In this document: piece after piece, positions 35,557 to 44,393 of the stretch
Position numbering within the stretch: the stretch's first letter is position 1
Layout: every line of letters starts with the position of its first letter
Assembly: GCF_003053725.1 (NCBI RefSeq)
Contig: NZ_QAYC01000002.1
Coordinates: forward strand, 310,001 to 374,000
Direction: 5' to 3'
DNA length: 64,000 nt
From: Rhodovulum kholense
Lineage (GTDB): Bacteria; Pseudomonadota; Alphaproteobacteria; Rhodobacterales; Rhodobacteraceae
The notes under the pieces: generated by a model
What the model was told of the DNA's origin: nothing
Databases searched by the model: none
What the model saw: the letters and a program-made list of their open reading frames with translations, nothing else
Program-made: the position numbers and the translations under genes

Positions 35557-37227
35557 TCAGCCAGTCTTCGCCGCCTCGCCCAGCGCCCGCGCCTCGGACA
35601 GGGTCAGCCCGGTGGCCAGGGCCTCGGGGTCCAGCCGCAGCTCGATCACGAAGGGGCGGTCGGCCGCCAGCGCCTGCGCCAGCGCCTCGGGGAAGGCCGC
35701 CTGATCGGTGACCGTCACCCCGTCGCCGCCATAGGCCCGGGCCAGCGCCGGGAAGTCGGGATTGGCCAGATCGGTGCCGCTGACCCGGCCCGGATATTTC
35801 CGCTCCTGATGCATGCGTATGGTGCCGTAGCGGCCGTTATTGGCGACGATCACAACGATATTCGCGCCATGCTGCACGGCGGTCGACATCTCGTTCAGGG
35901 TCATCTGAAAACACCCGTCGCCCGCGAGGCAGACCACCGGCGCGTCGGGCCGCGCCAGCTTGGCCGCGATTGCCGCAGGAAAGCCGTAGCCCATCGAGCC
36001 CGAAGTCGGCGCCAGCTGGGTGCCGGGCCCCCGATAGCGGAAATAGCGGTGCAGGAAGGCCGCGTAATTGCCCGCGCCATTGGTCAGCACCGCAGTTTCC
36101 GGCAAGGTCTCCGACAGGTGGGTCACGACCTCTTCCATCCGCACCGCGCCCGGCGTCGGCTTCGGCGCGGTCCAGGCCTCGTAATCCGCGCGGGCGGCGC
36201 GGGTCCAGGCTGACCAGCGCGGCGGCGCCGAAGGCCCGCCCGCCCGCGCCAGCGCGGCGACCACATCCGGCGCGCTCAGCGCGATGCCCGGATCGGGGCG
36301 CCAGACCCGGCCAAGCTCGTCGGGGTCGGGATGGACATGCACGACGCGCTTGTCCTGCATCGCCGGGTCCATCAGCGAATAGCCCGCCGTCGCGGTATCG
36401 CCCAGCCGCGTGCCCAGCGCGATCACCAGATCGGCATCCCGCAGGCGCTGGCCCAGCACCGGGTTCATGCCGACGCCCAGATCGCCGACATAGTTCGGGT
36501 GGCGGTTGTCGAGCCGGTCCTGACGGCGGAAGCTGACCGCGACCGGCAGGTCGTGGCGTTCGGCAAAGATCGCCAGATCGGCCGCCGCCTGCGCCGACCA
36601 GTGCGGCCCGCCGACAACGACCAGCGGCCGCTGGGCCTCGTCCAGGGCGGCGAGAACCGCCGCGACCTGCGCCGGGGTCGGATCGGGCTCGGGCCAGACC
36701 CGGGCCGGAATGTCGGGCACCTCGGCAAAGCCGCTCAGCATGTCCTCGGGCAGGGCCAGCACCACCGGCCCCGGGCGCCCCGATTGTGCCGTATGGAAGG
36801 CGCGCGAGATGTATTCCGGCAGCCGCCGGGTCTCGTCGACCTCGGCCACCCACTTGACCAGCGGCCCGAAGAAGCGCCGGTAGTCGAGTTCCTGAAAGGC
36901 TTCGCGGTCGCGGTCGCTGCGCGCGATCTGGCCGACGAAAACCACCATCGGCGTCGAGTCCTGCCGCGCGACATGCAGCCCGCTGGCCGCGTTGCAGGAC
37001 CCGGGCCCGCGCGTGACGAACAAGACGCCGGGCCGACCGGTCAGCTTGGCATGGGCCTCGGCCATCATCGCCGCGCCGCCCTCGTGGCGGCAGACCACAT
37101 TGGGAATGCCCACATCGTAAAGCCCGTCGAGAGCCGCCAGAAAGCTTTCGCCCGGGACCGAGAACACCCGTTCCACCCCCTGGATCGCCAGCTGGTCGGC
37201 CAGGATCTTTCCGCCGTGACGCCGCAT
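35557..37227 (-). CDS. Thiamine-diphosphate-dependent enzyme (acetolactate synthase large-subunit-like)
   Basis: 556 residues with all three ThDP-enzyme domains. The catalytic glutamate is Glu27 in VPGESFL; the N-terminal domain has PGVLFVTRGPGSCNAASGLH; the C-terminal ThDP/Mg site is LAGDGCFQMTLNEMS ... ANN. It resembles IlvB-like proteins without a partner small subunit (no ilvN nearby), a group including glyoxylate carboligase, sulfoacetaldehyde acetyltransferase, oxalyl-CoA decarboxylase and many unassigned members. Exact substrate unknown. Start 37227 has SD aggaaaggg. Confidence 0.85.
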   Translation of the reverse strand: MRRHGGKILADQLAIQGVERVFSVPGESFLAALDGLYDVGIPNVVCRHEGGAAMMAEAHAKLTGRPGVLFVTRGPGSCNAASGLHVARQDSTPMVVFVGQIARSDRDREAFQELDYRRFFGPLVKWVAEVDETRRLPEYISRAFHTAQSGRPGPVVLALPEDMLSGFAEVPDIPARVWPEPDPTPAQVAAVLAALDEAQRPLVVVGGPHWSAQAAADLAIFAERHDLPVAVSFRRQDRLDNRHPNYVGDLGVGMNPVLGQRLRDADLVIALGTRLGDTATAGYSLMDPAMQDKRVVHVHPDPDELGRVWRPDPGIALSAPDVVAALARAGGPSAPPRWSAWTRAARADYEAWTAPKPTPGAVRMEEVVTHLSETLPETAVLTNGAGNYAAFLHRYFRYRGPGTQLAPTSGSMGYGFPAAIAAKLARPDAPVVCLAGDGCFQMTLNEMSTAVQHGANIVVIVANNGRYGTIRMHQERKYPGRVSGTDLANPDFPALARAYGGDGVTVTDQAAFPEALAQALAADRPFVIELRLDPEALATGLTLSEARALGEAAKTG

Positions 37228-37260
37228 GTTTTTCCCTTTCCTCCGCTCCCCATCGGGCGC

Positions 37261-37293
37261 AGCCTGCGCCAAGCCTGCGCCAAGCCTGCGGCA
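37261..37293. repeat. Three tandem 11-bp units between the ThDP enzyme and FMN reductase genes
   Basis: The unit agcctgcgcca occurs three times in a row (the third with one change, agcctgcggca) in the 112-bp divergent region. It could be replication slippage or iterated binding sites. Confidence 0.6.
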
Positions 37294-37339
37294 AGAGCAA
37301 GGCGCGCCGCTGCGAGCGGAAACGAAATGGAGAGGACAA

Positions 37340-37894
37340 ATGTCGGACCACAAGCTGCTTGGAATTGCCGGAGCGCTGCGCAAGGGGTCGTATAACCGGA
37401 TGCTGCTGCGCGAGGCGGCGCGGATCTTCGATCCGGCCGAGTTCGTCGAGGCCGACCTGCGGCTGCCCCTCTTCGATCAGGATCTGCAGGACGAGGCGGG
37501 CATTCCGCCCGAGGTGCAGCGCCTTGCCGATCAGATCGCCGCGGCCGACGCGGTGGTGATCGCGGGCCCCGAATACAACAAGAGCATCAGCGGCGTTCTG
37601 AAGAACGCGCTCGACTGGGTCAGCCGGACCGAGGACAATCCCTGGGCCGACAAGCCCGTAGCCATCGTTTCGGCGACGGGCGGCCGAGCCGGGGGCGAGC
37701 GGACGCAATTCGCGCTCAGGCTGTGCCTGGTGCCGTTCCGGGCGCGGGTGCTGGCCGGTCCCGAGGTTCTGGTCGGTCAGGCCCCAGGCCAGTTCGACGC
37801 CGGGGGGCGGTTGACGAACGAGATCAACCTCAAGGCCCTCGAGGCCCTGATGCAGGCGTTGAAAACCGAAATTTCACCAGCTGTCGGGCATTAA
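37340..37894 (+). CDS. NADPH-dependent FMN reductase family protein
   Basis: 184 residues with a flavodoxin-like fold: GIAGALRKGSYNRMLLREA near the N-terminus binds FMN phosphate, and AGPEYNKSISGVLKNALDWVSR (~77-98) is the hallmark of the SsuE/ChrR/azoreductase superfamily. Such enzymes reduce FMN, quinones, chromate or azo dyes; the substrate here is open. The start at 37340 has SD agagga. Divergent from the ThDP enzyme. Confidence 0.88.
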   Translation: MSDHKLLGIAGALRKGSYNRMLLREAARIFDPAEFVEADLRLPLFDQDLQDEAGIPPEVQRLADQIAAADAVVIAGPEYNKSISGVLKNALDWVSRTEDNPWADKPVAIVSATGGRAGGERTQFALRLCLVPFRARVLAGPEVLVGQAPGQFDAGGRLTNEINLKALEALMQALKTEISPAVGH

Positions 37895-37949
37895 TCACGG
37901 GCGCGCATGCGCGTTGCGCGAAAACTGTTGAAAAGCTAGGGTCCCGCTT

Positions 37950-38774
37950 ATGGAAGACGCCGTTGGAAAGTCGCAGGTCGCCACGGATGTGCTCGATCCG
38001 ACCCGGATCGTGGCACTGTTCCTTGCCCTCGGCCTCGACGGCAAGCCACCGGGACATTACGACCCGCTGCCGCCCTATTTCCACCAGGTCTATTTCTGGG
38101 ACGTGCACCGCCCCGAAGAGCTTGGGCGTGACGGTCATCCGCATATCGGCGGCGACGGGTTCATCCCCGATCTGGGCCTGCCGCGGCGGATGTGGGCCGG
38201 CGGGCGGCTGACCTTCTTCGGCCCGCTGCGCCAGGGCCTGCCGGCGCAGAAGACGTCGACCATCGAGAAGGTCCAGCTGAAGACCGGCCGGTCTGGTCCG
38301 CTGGCCTTCGTCACGCTGCGCCACGACATCGTCGAGGGGGGCATGCTGCGCGTCACCGAATACGAGGATCTGGTCTATCTGCCCGATCCCGACCCAGCGC
38401 GGCCGCGCCCGCCCGCCCCTGTGGCACCCGAGGTCTGGGATGACGCGATCGAACTGACCTTCACGCCCACCCTGCTGTTCCGTTATTCGGCGCTGACGCT
38501 GAACGGTCACCGCATCCATTACGACCGCGACTATTGCCAGCGGGTCGAAGGTTATCCGGGTCTTGTGGTTCATGGCCAGCTTCTGGCCCAGTTCCTGATG
38601 CTGAGGGCCAATGCCCATGGCACGATCCGGCATTTCAGCCTGCGCGCCTATGCGCCGGTCTTCGATTTCGAGACGGTGCAGCTGTGCCGCGCGGGCGACC
38701 GCTACTGGATCCGCGGCGAGGACGGGCGGCTGGCGGTGATGGGCGAGGCCGTCTTCGCGCCCAGCCCGCTCTGA
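37950..38774 (+). CDS. HTD2/mesaconyl-C4-CoA-hydratase-like hot-dog hydratase
   Basis: 274 residues. The C-terminal hot-dog domain carries HRIHYDRDYCQRVEGYPG followed by LVVHG, the catalytic segment of the HTD2/Meh family (mitochondrial 3-hydroxyacyl dehydratase 2, mesaconyl-C4-CoA hydratase, itaconyl-CoA hydratase). The N-terminal half (YFHQVYFWDVHRPEELGRDGHPHIGGDGFIPDLGLPRRMWAGG) is the FAS1-like dehydratase domain. The most likely role is reversible hydration of a short branched enoyl-CoA. No neighbouring gene fixes the pathway. Confidence 0.8.
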   Translation: MEDAVGKSQVATDVLDPTRIVALFLALGLDGKPPGHYDPLPPYFHQVYFWDVHRPEELGRDGHPHIGGDGFIPDLGLPRRMWAGGRLTFFGPLRQGLPAQKTSTIEKVQLKTGRSGPLAFVTLRHDIVEGGMLRVTEYEDLVYLPDPDPARPRPPAPVAPEVWDDAIELTFTPTLLFRYSALTLNGHRIHYDRDYCQRVEGYPGLVVHGQLLAQFLMLRANAHGTIRHFSLRAYAPVFDFETVQLCRAGDRYWIRGEDGRLAVMGEAVFAPSPL

Positions 38775-38791
38775 CCGGGACGCACGGCCGC

Positions 38792-38871
38792 CAAACGCCA
38801 GCAGGGCGGCATCCCCGCTAACGCCAGGAGGGCGCCATGCCCGACTAACGCTTGTAGGGGGCCATGCCCGC
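38792..38871. repeat. Tandem degenerate copies of the rnhA 3' end
   Basis: Three ~27-bp units lie head to tail: 38792-38817, 38818-38844 and 38845-38871. The last is the end of rnhA itself. On the minus strand the units read AGMAPYKR-stop, SGMAPSWR-stop and a more diverged third, so the stop codon is duplicated too. They follow one another immediately after the rnhA stop. Confidence 0.75.
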
Positions 38872-39297
38872 CCGGGCCAGTTCGTCGGCGCGCTCGTTCT
38901 CGGGATGGCCGGCATGGCCCTTGACCCAGGTCCAGGTCACCTTGTGGCGGGCCTGCGCCGCGTCGAGCCTTTGCCAAAGCTCGACATTCTTCACGGGTTT
39001 CTTCGCCGCCGTCTTCCAGCCGTTCTTCTTCCAGCCGTGAATCCAGCCGGTGACGCCGTTCTTCACATAGGCGCTGTCGGTGACGACGGTGATTTGCGAC
39101 GGGCGGCTCAGGCTTTCCAGCGCGCTGATCGCGGCCAGAAGCTCCATCCGGTTGTTGGTGGTGGCCGCCTCGCCGCCCGAAAGCTCGCGCTGCTTGACCA
39201 CGCTGTCGCCCTCGCGCGCCAGCAAAAGCACGCCCCAGCCGCCCGGTCCCGGGTTTCCGCTGCAGGCGCCGTCGGTATAGGCGAAAAGCTCGGCCAT
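38845..39297 (-). CDS. rnhA: Ribonuclease HI
   Basis: 150 residues, a single RNase H domain. The acidic catalytic set appears in [16 protein letters not shown] (Asp9), TNNRMELLA (Glu52), VVTDSAYV (Asp74) and [11 protein letters not shown] (Asp138), and the basic handle region [17 protein letters not shown] is present. It removes RNA from RNA-DNA hybrids during replication and R-loop clearance. It lies 77 nt downstream of a methyltransferase in a minus-strand run beginning at ispH. Its 3' end is echoed in tandem downstream. Confidence 0.97.
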   Translation of the reverse strand: MAELFAYTDGACSGNPGPGGWGVLLLAREGDSVVKQRELSGGEAATTNNRMELLAAISALESLSRPSQITVVTDSAYVKNGVTGWIHGWKKNGWKTAAKKPVKNVELWQRLDAAQARHKVTWTWVKGHAGHPENERADELARAGMAPYKR

Positions 39298-39374
39298 GAT
39301 CCTGTCCTTCCTGGTCCGGCGGGTGTAGGGCGCGGCGCGCGCGGGGTCAATCGGCGCCCGTCGCGGACCCGAGA

Positions 39375-39971
39375 TCAGGCGGCCCGGCGGGCCAGCAGAT
39401 AAAGGCTGGCAAAAGGGCTGCCGTCGAAACCGGTGCCGGGCTCGGTCTCTTCGGCCTCGACCGTCAGGCCCGCCCGCGTCACCTCCCCGCGGAAGTCGGC
39501 CGGGGCGACATAGGTGTAAAGCCGCCCGATCCGGTCGCGCGCCTCGCCCTGCCCCTGTTTCATCGCGACCGCGAAAACCCCGCCCGGGCGCAGGGCGCGA
39601 GCAATGGCCGCCAGATGCGCCGGCAATGCCGCGCGCGGGGCGTGCAGCAGGCTGAAATGGGCCCAGATCCCGTCGAAGGCGGCCTCGGCCGCGAGGTCTG
39701 CAAAGCCCGCGACCTCGACCTTGATCCCGTAGCGGGCGCGCGCGGCGGCGGCCATTTCGGGGCAGGCGTCAAGGGCGGTGACACGAAGCCCCGCCGCCGC
39801 CATCTCGGCCGCCGCCCAGCCCGGCCCGCAGCCGAGATCGAGCGCGGCACCGCCCTTGGGCAGCCGAGCGATGAAGGCCGCCAGCCGGTCCTGCGCGACC
39901 TGGCCGTGATGGATCGCGGAATAGGCCTCGGCCCGGGCCGCGTAGACGGCCAGCGTCCGGGCGTCGGTCAC
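39375..39971 (-). CDS. Class I SAM-dependent methyltransferase
   Basis: 198 residues with motif [21 protein letters not shown] (~55-74), the motif II acidic residue in [10 protein letters not shown], and a post-I pattern [28 protein letters not shown]. The substrate cannot be told. A GTG start at 39971 overlaps the stop of the DUF3429 gene (GTGA), so it is coupled to the ispH-LysE-DUF3429 chain; the longer open frame is a shadow of DUF3429. Confidence 0.82.
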   Translation of the reverse strand: MTDARTLAVYAARAEAYSAIHHGQVAQDRLAAFIARLPKGGAALDLGCGPGWAAAEMAAAGLRVTALDACPEMAAAARARYGIKVEVAGFADLAAEAAFDGIWAHFSLLHAPRAALPAHLAAIARALRPGGVFAVAMKQGQGEARDRIGRLYTYVAPADFRGEVTRAGLTVEAEETEPGTGFDGSPFASLYLLARRAA

Positions 39972-40420
39972 AGCAGCAGAGGAAGCGCGAGGCAGCCCGC
40001 CGCGACCGCGACCAGCGGCAGGCGCAACCGCAGCCACCAGGCGGGCGCCAGCTCGAGCTTCCAGAAGAAGAAATCGAGCAGCAGGAGCCCCAGATAGCCC
40101 GCGATCAGCGCGACAAGGCTGCTTTCGGGGCCGCCGCCCACCATCAGGAAGGCCCAGACCGCGGGCAGGGCCGAAAGCCCGTAGGCCGGGCCTGCCACGG
40201 GACCGTCGGCCCGGCTGGCAAAGCCCCAGAGAATGCCCGACATGAAGACCAGCATCACCGTGCCGTAGAAGTTCAGCAGGTAGATCCCCATGAAGCGGGG
40301 TCCGACGGTCTGGATACCGATATCGAAAAGGCCCGGCACGGTCGCGCTGAGCGTGCCCCACAGAAGCGGCACGAGCCCGGCCAGGCCCAGCAGAAGCGGC
40401 GCGCGGGGAAGGTCGGTCAT
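39968..40420 (-). CDS. DUF3429 family integral membrane protein
   Basis: 150 residues with four to five membrane helices (MTDLPRAPLLLGLAGLVPLL at the N-terminus; LLNFYGTVMLVFMSGILWGF in the middle). The pattern and length fit DUF3429, found in proteobacteria, of unknown function. It overlaps LysE by ATGA at its start and the methyltransferase by GTGA at its end. Confidence 0.82.
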   Translation of the reverse strand: MTDLPRAPLLLGLAGLVPLLWGTLSATVPGLFDIGIQTVGPRFMGIYLLNFYGTVMLVFMSGILWGFASRADGPVAGPAYGLSALPAVWAFLMVGGGPESSLVALIAGYLGLLLLDFFFWKLELAPAWWLRLRLPLVAVAAGCLALPLLL

Positions 40421-41031
40421 GCTTTCTCGAAGGCCAGTTTCAGGCCAAGCCCGGCGAAGACGGCGGCAAAGCCCCGGTTCATCCAGGCCATGGCGCGGGC
40501 GCTGGCCAGAAGCCGGTCGCGGGCGGCGGCGGCGAACAGCCCGTAGCCGAGGAAAACCGCCAGCGTCAGGCCCATGAAGACCCCGCCAAGGCTCAGCATC
40601 TCGGCGGTTGCCGTGGCCGGATTGCCCGACAGGAAGGGCGGCAACAGCGCGAGGAAGAAGATCGAGAGCTTGGGATTGAGGATGTTGATCAGCGCACCGC
40701 GCAGGGCGATCCGGAAAAAGCCGTCGCGCCCGGTCCGTTCGCCGATCTGCAGCGCGCCGCCCTGCCGGACGGCCTGCCAGGCCAGATACAACAGATAGGC
40801 GACGCCCGCGAACTTGACGATCTGAAAGAGAACCGCCGAGGAATGCAGAAGCGCCGCGAGGCCGAGCATGGCGGCCGCCAGATGCGGCACGATGCCGAAG
40901 GTACAGCCCAGCGCAGCGGGCAGCGTGGCGCGGCGTCCCTGCCCCAGCGACATCATCAGCGTGTAGACGACGCCGGTGCCCGGGGCCAGAACCACGACCA
41001 GCGCCGTCAGCAGGAACTGCGCCGAGAGCAT
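40417..41031 (-). CDS. LysE/RhtB-family amino-acid exporter
   Basis: 204 residues, six helices, with the family N-terminal VVLAPGTGVVYTLMMSLGQGRR and the later LRGALINILNPKLSIFFLALLPPF. LysE/RhtB proteins export amino acids or their derivatives; the substrate is unknown. The start codon shares one base with the ispH stop (TGATG) and the stop overlaps the next gene by 4 nt. Confidence 0.9.
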   Translation of the reverse strand: MLSAQFLLTALVVVLAPGTGVVYTLMMSLGQGRRATLPAALGCTFGIVPHLAAAMLGLAALLHSSAVLFQIVKFAGVAYLLYLAWQAVRQGGALQIGERTGRDGFFRIALRGALINILNPKLSIFFLALLPPFLSGNPATATAEMLSLGGVFMGLTLAVFLGYGLFAAAARDRLLASARAMAWMNRGFAAVFAGLGLKLAFEKA

Positions 41032-41981
41032 CAGGCCAGCTCACGCACGATGCGGGGCAGGCGGAATTCGATGGTCTCGTCGGCGGTGACGACCTCCTCG
41101 ACAGTTAGGTCGAAGCGGTCGCGGAAGGCCTGGACCACTTCCTCGATCAGCACGTCGGGGGCCGAGGCCCCGGCGGTCAGCCCGATGGACGACACGCCTT
41201 CCAGCGCGCGCCAGTCGATATCGGCGGCGCGCTGCACCAGTTGCGCATAATCGCAGCCCGCATTGGCGGCGACCTCGACCAGACGGCGCGAATTCGACGA
41301 GTTCGGTGCCCCGACCACCAGCAGGGCCTGCACCTTCGGCGCCACCGTCTTGACCGCGCCCTGGCGGTTGGTGGTGGCATAGCAGATGTCTTCCTTGTGC
41401 GGCCCCTCGATAGTCGGGAACCGCGCCTTCAGCGCCGCGACCACGCCCTGGGTGTCGTCGATCGAGAGCGTCGTCTGGGTGATGAAGGCCAATTGGTCGG
41501 GATCGCGCACCTCGAGACCCGCGACCTCGTCGGCGGTCTCGATCAGCAGGACCTCGCCCTCGGGCAGCTGGCCCATCGTGCCGATGGTCTCGGGATGGCC
41601 GCGATGGCCGATCATCACCATCTGCTTGCCGTTCTCGTGATGGCGCTGGGCCTCGAGATGAACCTTGGACACCAGCGGGCAGGTCGCGTCGACATAGACC
41701 ATCGCGCGGCGCTCGGCCTCGGCGGGCACCGCCTTCGGCACGCCATGGGCCGAGAAGATTACCGGCCGGTCGGGCGGGCAGTCGTCCAGTTCCTCGACGA
41801 AGACAGCGCCCATGTCGCGAAGCCGGTCGACCACGAACTTGTTGTGGACGATCTCGTGGCGGACATAGACCGGAGCGCCCCATTTCTCGAGAGCGGCCTC
41901 GACGATCTTGATCGCGCGGTCGACACCGGCACAGAAACCTCGGGGGGCGGCAAGATAGAGAGTCAGCGGGGGCTTGGTCAT
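41031..41981 (-). CDS. ispH: IspH, 4-hydroxy-3-methylbut-2-enyl diphosphate reductase
   Basis: 316 residues. The last MEP-pathway enzyme, making IPP and DMAPP with a [4Fe-4S] cluster held by Cys17 (APRGFCAGV), Cys101 (VDATCPLVS) and Cys200 ([11 protein letters not shown]). Glu131 in GHPETIG is the proton-relay glutamate. The start at 41981 ([15 protein letters not shown]) fits the family; the in-frame ATG 105 nt upstream is too long. It heads an overlapping four-gene chain. Confidence 0.97.
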   Translation of the reverse strand: MTKPPLTLYLAAPRGFCAGVDRAIKIVEAALEKWGAPVYVRHEIVHNKFVVDRLRDMGAVFVEELDDCPPDRPVIFSAHGVPKAVPAEAERRAMVYVDATCPLVSKVHLEAQRHHENGKQMVMIGHRGHPETIGTMGQLPEGEVLLIETADEVAGLEVRDPDQLAFITQTTLSIDDTQGVVAALKARFPTIEGPHKEDICYATTNRQGAVKTVAPKVQALLVVGAPNSSNSRRLVEVAANAGCDYAQLVQRAADIDWRALEGVSSIGLTAGASAPDVLIEEVVQAFRDRFDLTVEEVVTADETIEFRLPRIVRELA

Positions 41982-42045
41982 GGGCTCTGTCTCCTGTTCG
42001 ACTGTCAGAGGTAAACCCGGCAGGCGCGCACGTAAAGTCCGGGGC

Positions 42046-42492
42046 TCAGCCAGAGGCCGCCGCGGTGGCCCAGGCAAGCGCGGCATATCGCCCGGTCTTG
42101 GCCAGCGTGACCAGCAGAACGAACAGCCAGACCGGCGTGCGCATCATGCCCGCGACCACTGTGAAGGCATCGCCGAAGGGCGCCCAGCTCAGCAACAAAG
42201 TCCAGACGCCCCAGCGCCCGTACCAGCGTTGCGCACGGTCAAGCTGCGCCTCGCTGGCGGGAAACCAGCGGCGGTGGCGGAACCTCTCGATGCCACGGCC
42301 AAGCACGTAATTCACCACCGCGCCCAGCACGTTGCCGATGCTGGCCACCAGGATCAGCCAGCCGATGCCGATCTGCCCGGCCAGCTGCAGCCCGACAAAG
42401 ACCACCTCGGACTGGAATGGCAGGATCGTCGCGGCCCCGAAGGCCGCGGCGAAAAGCGTGACAAGCTGAAGGGTGATGGTGGTGACGGGCAT
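42046..42492 (-). CDS. YqaA-type DedA/SNARE-associated membrane protein
   Basis: 148 residues with four to five helices. [22 protein letters not shown] and the later [20 protein letters not shown] are typical of the YqaA branch of the DedA superfamily, whose members include lipid scramblase-like transporters; this protein's role is unknown. Start 42492 has SD gaagagg. It lies between the poly-G hairpin and ispH on the same strand. Confidence 0.85.
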   Translation of the reverse strand: MPVTTITLQLVTLFAAAFGAATILPFQSEVVFVGLQLAGQIGIGWLILVASIGNVLGAVVNYVLGRGIERFRHRRWFPASEAQLDRAQRWYGRWGVWTLLLSWAPFGDAFTVVAGMMRTPVWLFVLLVTLAKTGRYAALAWATAAASG

Positions 42493-42550
42493 CGCCTCTT
42501 CAAATGAGACGCGACGCCCGTCTTTCAAGCACGCTGCGAGAACGGAACCG

Positions 42551-42577
42551 GGTCTCGAAGGGGGGGGGGGCGAGACC
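42551..42577. repeat. Eleven-G tract flanked by a 7-bp inverted repeat
   Basis: ggtctcg (42551-42557) and cgagacc (42571-42577) are perfect complements enclosing aa then eleven G. It lies 24 nt beyond the stop of the NYN gene and 59 nt before the yqaA start (minus strand). It is the longest homopolymer in the window; length may vary by slippage or be a sequencing artefact. Confidence 0.6.
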
Positions 42578-42600
42578 GGGGCTCCGCAAGCCGTCAGGGG

Positions 42601-43173
42601 TCAGTCGTTCTGGGCCAGTTCCGACCGGGGCTCGGGGCGGGGTTCGCGCGGCGGGCGACCGATCACCTCTTTCAGTTCGTCCAGCTCGATGAAGTTGTCC
42701 GCCTGGCGACGCAATTCGTCGGCGATCATCGGGGGCTGGCTGCGGATGGTCGAGACCACCGAGACCCGGACGCCCTGGCGTTGCAGGCTCTCGATCAGCG
42801 GCTTGAAGTCGCCATCGCCGGAAAACAGGACGATGTGATCGACCCGGGGGGCCAGCTCCATGGCATCGACGGTCAGTTCGATATCCATGTTGCCCTTGAC
42901 CTTCCGGCGGCCCTGGCTGTCGGTGTATTCCTTCGCGGGCTTCGTCACCATGGTGAAGCCGTTGTAGTTCAGCCAGTCGACAAGCGGCCGGATCGGAGAG
43001 TAGTCGTCGTTCTCGAGCAGGGCGGTGTAGTAGAACGCCCGCAGCAATTTGCCGCGGCGCATGAATTCCTGTCTCAGGAGCTTGTAGTCGATGTCGAAGC
43101 CAAGTGCCTTTGCGGCCGCATAAAGGTTCGATCCATCAATGAATAGCGCCAAGCGCTCGTCTCTGTAAAACAT
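42601..43173 (-). CDS. NYN (LabA/DUF88) domain protein, PIN-like nuclease
   Basis: 190 residues with the NYN fold: RLALFIDGSNLYAAAKALG (first acidic site), GNMDIELTVDAM (second) and HIVLFSGDGDFKPLIESLQRQG (third, DGD). Members are predicted metal-dependent RNases acting in RNA turnover; some are named LabA. The C-terminus is proline- and charge-rich. It is divergent from folK. Confidence 0.88.
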   Translation of the reverse strand: MFYRDERLALFIDGSNLYAAAKALGFDIDYKLLRQEFMRRGKLLRAFYYTALLENDDYSPIRPLVDWLNYNGFTMVTKPAKEYTDSQGRRKVKGNMDIELTVDAMELAPRVDHIVLFSGDGDFKPLIESLQRQGVRVSVVSTIRSQPPMIADELRRQADNFIELDELKEVIGRPPREPRPEPRSELAQND

Positions 43174-43290
43174 CGTTGGTCCTTCTGGTCAGCGCCCGCC
43201 GGACGAACGCCGAGAGTGGAACGTAGTAAGGCGCGTGCTTGAAAAACGAAGTCCTGCGGGCTGCCGATGAACATGTAAGGATAGCATCCT

Positions 43291-43929
43291 ATGCCGCAAC
43301 CAGAAAAATCAACCCAGTCCCGGCCAAAAGGACTGGTTGCCCTCGGCGGCAATGTCGCTTTCGGCGGGGGTTCGCCCGAATCGACCCTGGCCGCGAGCCT
43401 CGTCGCGCTGGACTGCGAATCGGTGCACGTCGCAAGGATCAGCCAATTTTACCACACGCCCAGCGTGCCCGAAGGGTCCGGACCCGATTTCGTGAACGCA
43501 GTTGTAGAGATCGCGACCGATCTTGACGCGGAGGCCCTGCTGGCCCGGCTGCACGAGATCGAGGCCCGGTTCGGCCGCGAACGCCTTACCCGCTGGGCGC
43601 CGCGGACGCTCGATCTCGATCTGCTCGATCTGGGCGGCGCGGTGCGGCCCGATGCCGCCACCCAGGCGCACTGGATGGGGCTGGCGCCCGAGGCGCAGGC
43701 GCGCGAGGTGCCGGACCGGGCGATCCTGCCACATCCGAGGATTCAGGACCGCGGATTCGTGCTGGTGCCGCTCGCCGAAATCGCGCCGGACTGGCGTCAC
43801 CCGATGCTGGACCGGACCGCGGCAGAGCTGCTGGCCGCCCTGCCCCAGGCCGAAATCGGACGGATTTCCCCGATTTCCGGGCCTTGGACAGGTGTATCCG
43901 CCCTTGTCAAGACCTATCCAACCCAATAG
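43291..43929 (+). CDS. folK: FolK, 6-hydroxymethyl-dihydropterin pyrophosphokinase
   Basis: 212 residues. HPPK motifs: VALGGNVAFGGGSPESTL (~16-33), the RWAPRTLDLDLLDLGG motif with the metal-binding DLD (~103-118), and LPHPRIQDRGFVLVPLAEIAPDW. It transfers pyrophosphate from ATP in folate synthesis. folB and folP are not next to it. It lies 37 nt upstream of rpoZ, the usual Rhodobacteraceae arrangement. Confidence 0.95.
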   Translation: MPQPEKSTQSRPKGLVALGGNVAFGGGSPESTLAASLVALDCESVHVARISQFYHTPSVPEGSGPDFVNAVVEIATDLDAEALLARLHEIEARFGRERLTRWAPRTLDLDLLDLGGAVRPDAATQAHWMGLAPEAQAREVPDRAILPHPRIQDRGFVLVPLAEIAPDWRHPMLDRTAAELLAALPQAEIGRISPISGPWTGVSALVKTYPTQ

Positions 43930-43966
43930 ATAGGGGCTTCAACTTTCCAATGGAGCGGAGAGACCC

Positions 43967-44332
43967 ATGGCCCGCGTGACGGTCGAAGATTGTGTCGACA
44001 AGGTACCGAACCGGTTCGAGCTGGTGATGCTTGCCGCCCATCGCGCCCGCGAAGTCGCTTCGGGTGCGAGCCTCACAGTCGACCGCGACAACGACAAGAA
44101 CCCCGTGGTGGCGCTGCGCGAAATCGCCGAGGAAACCCAGTCGGCGGACGATCTGCGCGAGCGGATGATCGAGGCGCACCAGACCCAGATCGAGGTCGAC
44201 GAACCCGAAGAGGATTCGATGGCGCTTCTGATGGGCAGCGGCGCGGTCAGCGAACCCGACCGCCCGTCGGACGACGACATGTCGGAAGAAAAGCTCCTGC
44301 GCGCGCTGATGGAAGCCCAGGGTCAAAGGTAG
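43967..44332 (+). CDS. rpoZ: RNA polymerase omega subunit
   Basis: 121 residues beginning [33 protein letters not shown], the conserved omega core that latches the beta-prime C-terminus. The remaining acidic tail is longer than in E. coli, as usual in alphaproteobacteria. It lies 61 nt upstream of the (p)ppGpp synthetase gene, a classic rpoZ-rsh pair; omega also takes part in ppGpp binding. Confidence 0.96.
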   Translation: MARVTVEDCVDKVPNRFELVMLAAHRAREVASGASLTVDRDNDKNPVVALREIAEETQSADDLRERMIEAHQTQIEVDEPEEDSMALLMGSGAVSEPDRPSDDDMSEEKLLRALMEAQGQR

Positions 44333-44393
44333 GACGGCCGGGGCGCGGACGGATTTGGCGATCCGGCGCGCCCCCCTTCAAGATGGCGACCAG

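Noticed and set aside
42555-42575. Phase-variable contingency locus at the G11 tract
   Set aside because: The tract is outside any reading frame; reported only as an unusual repeat.
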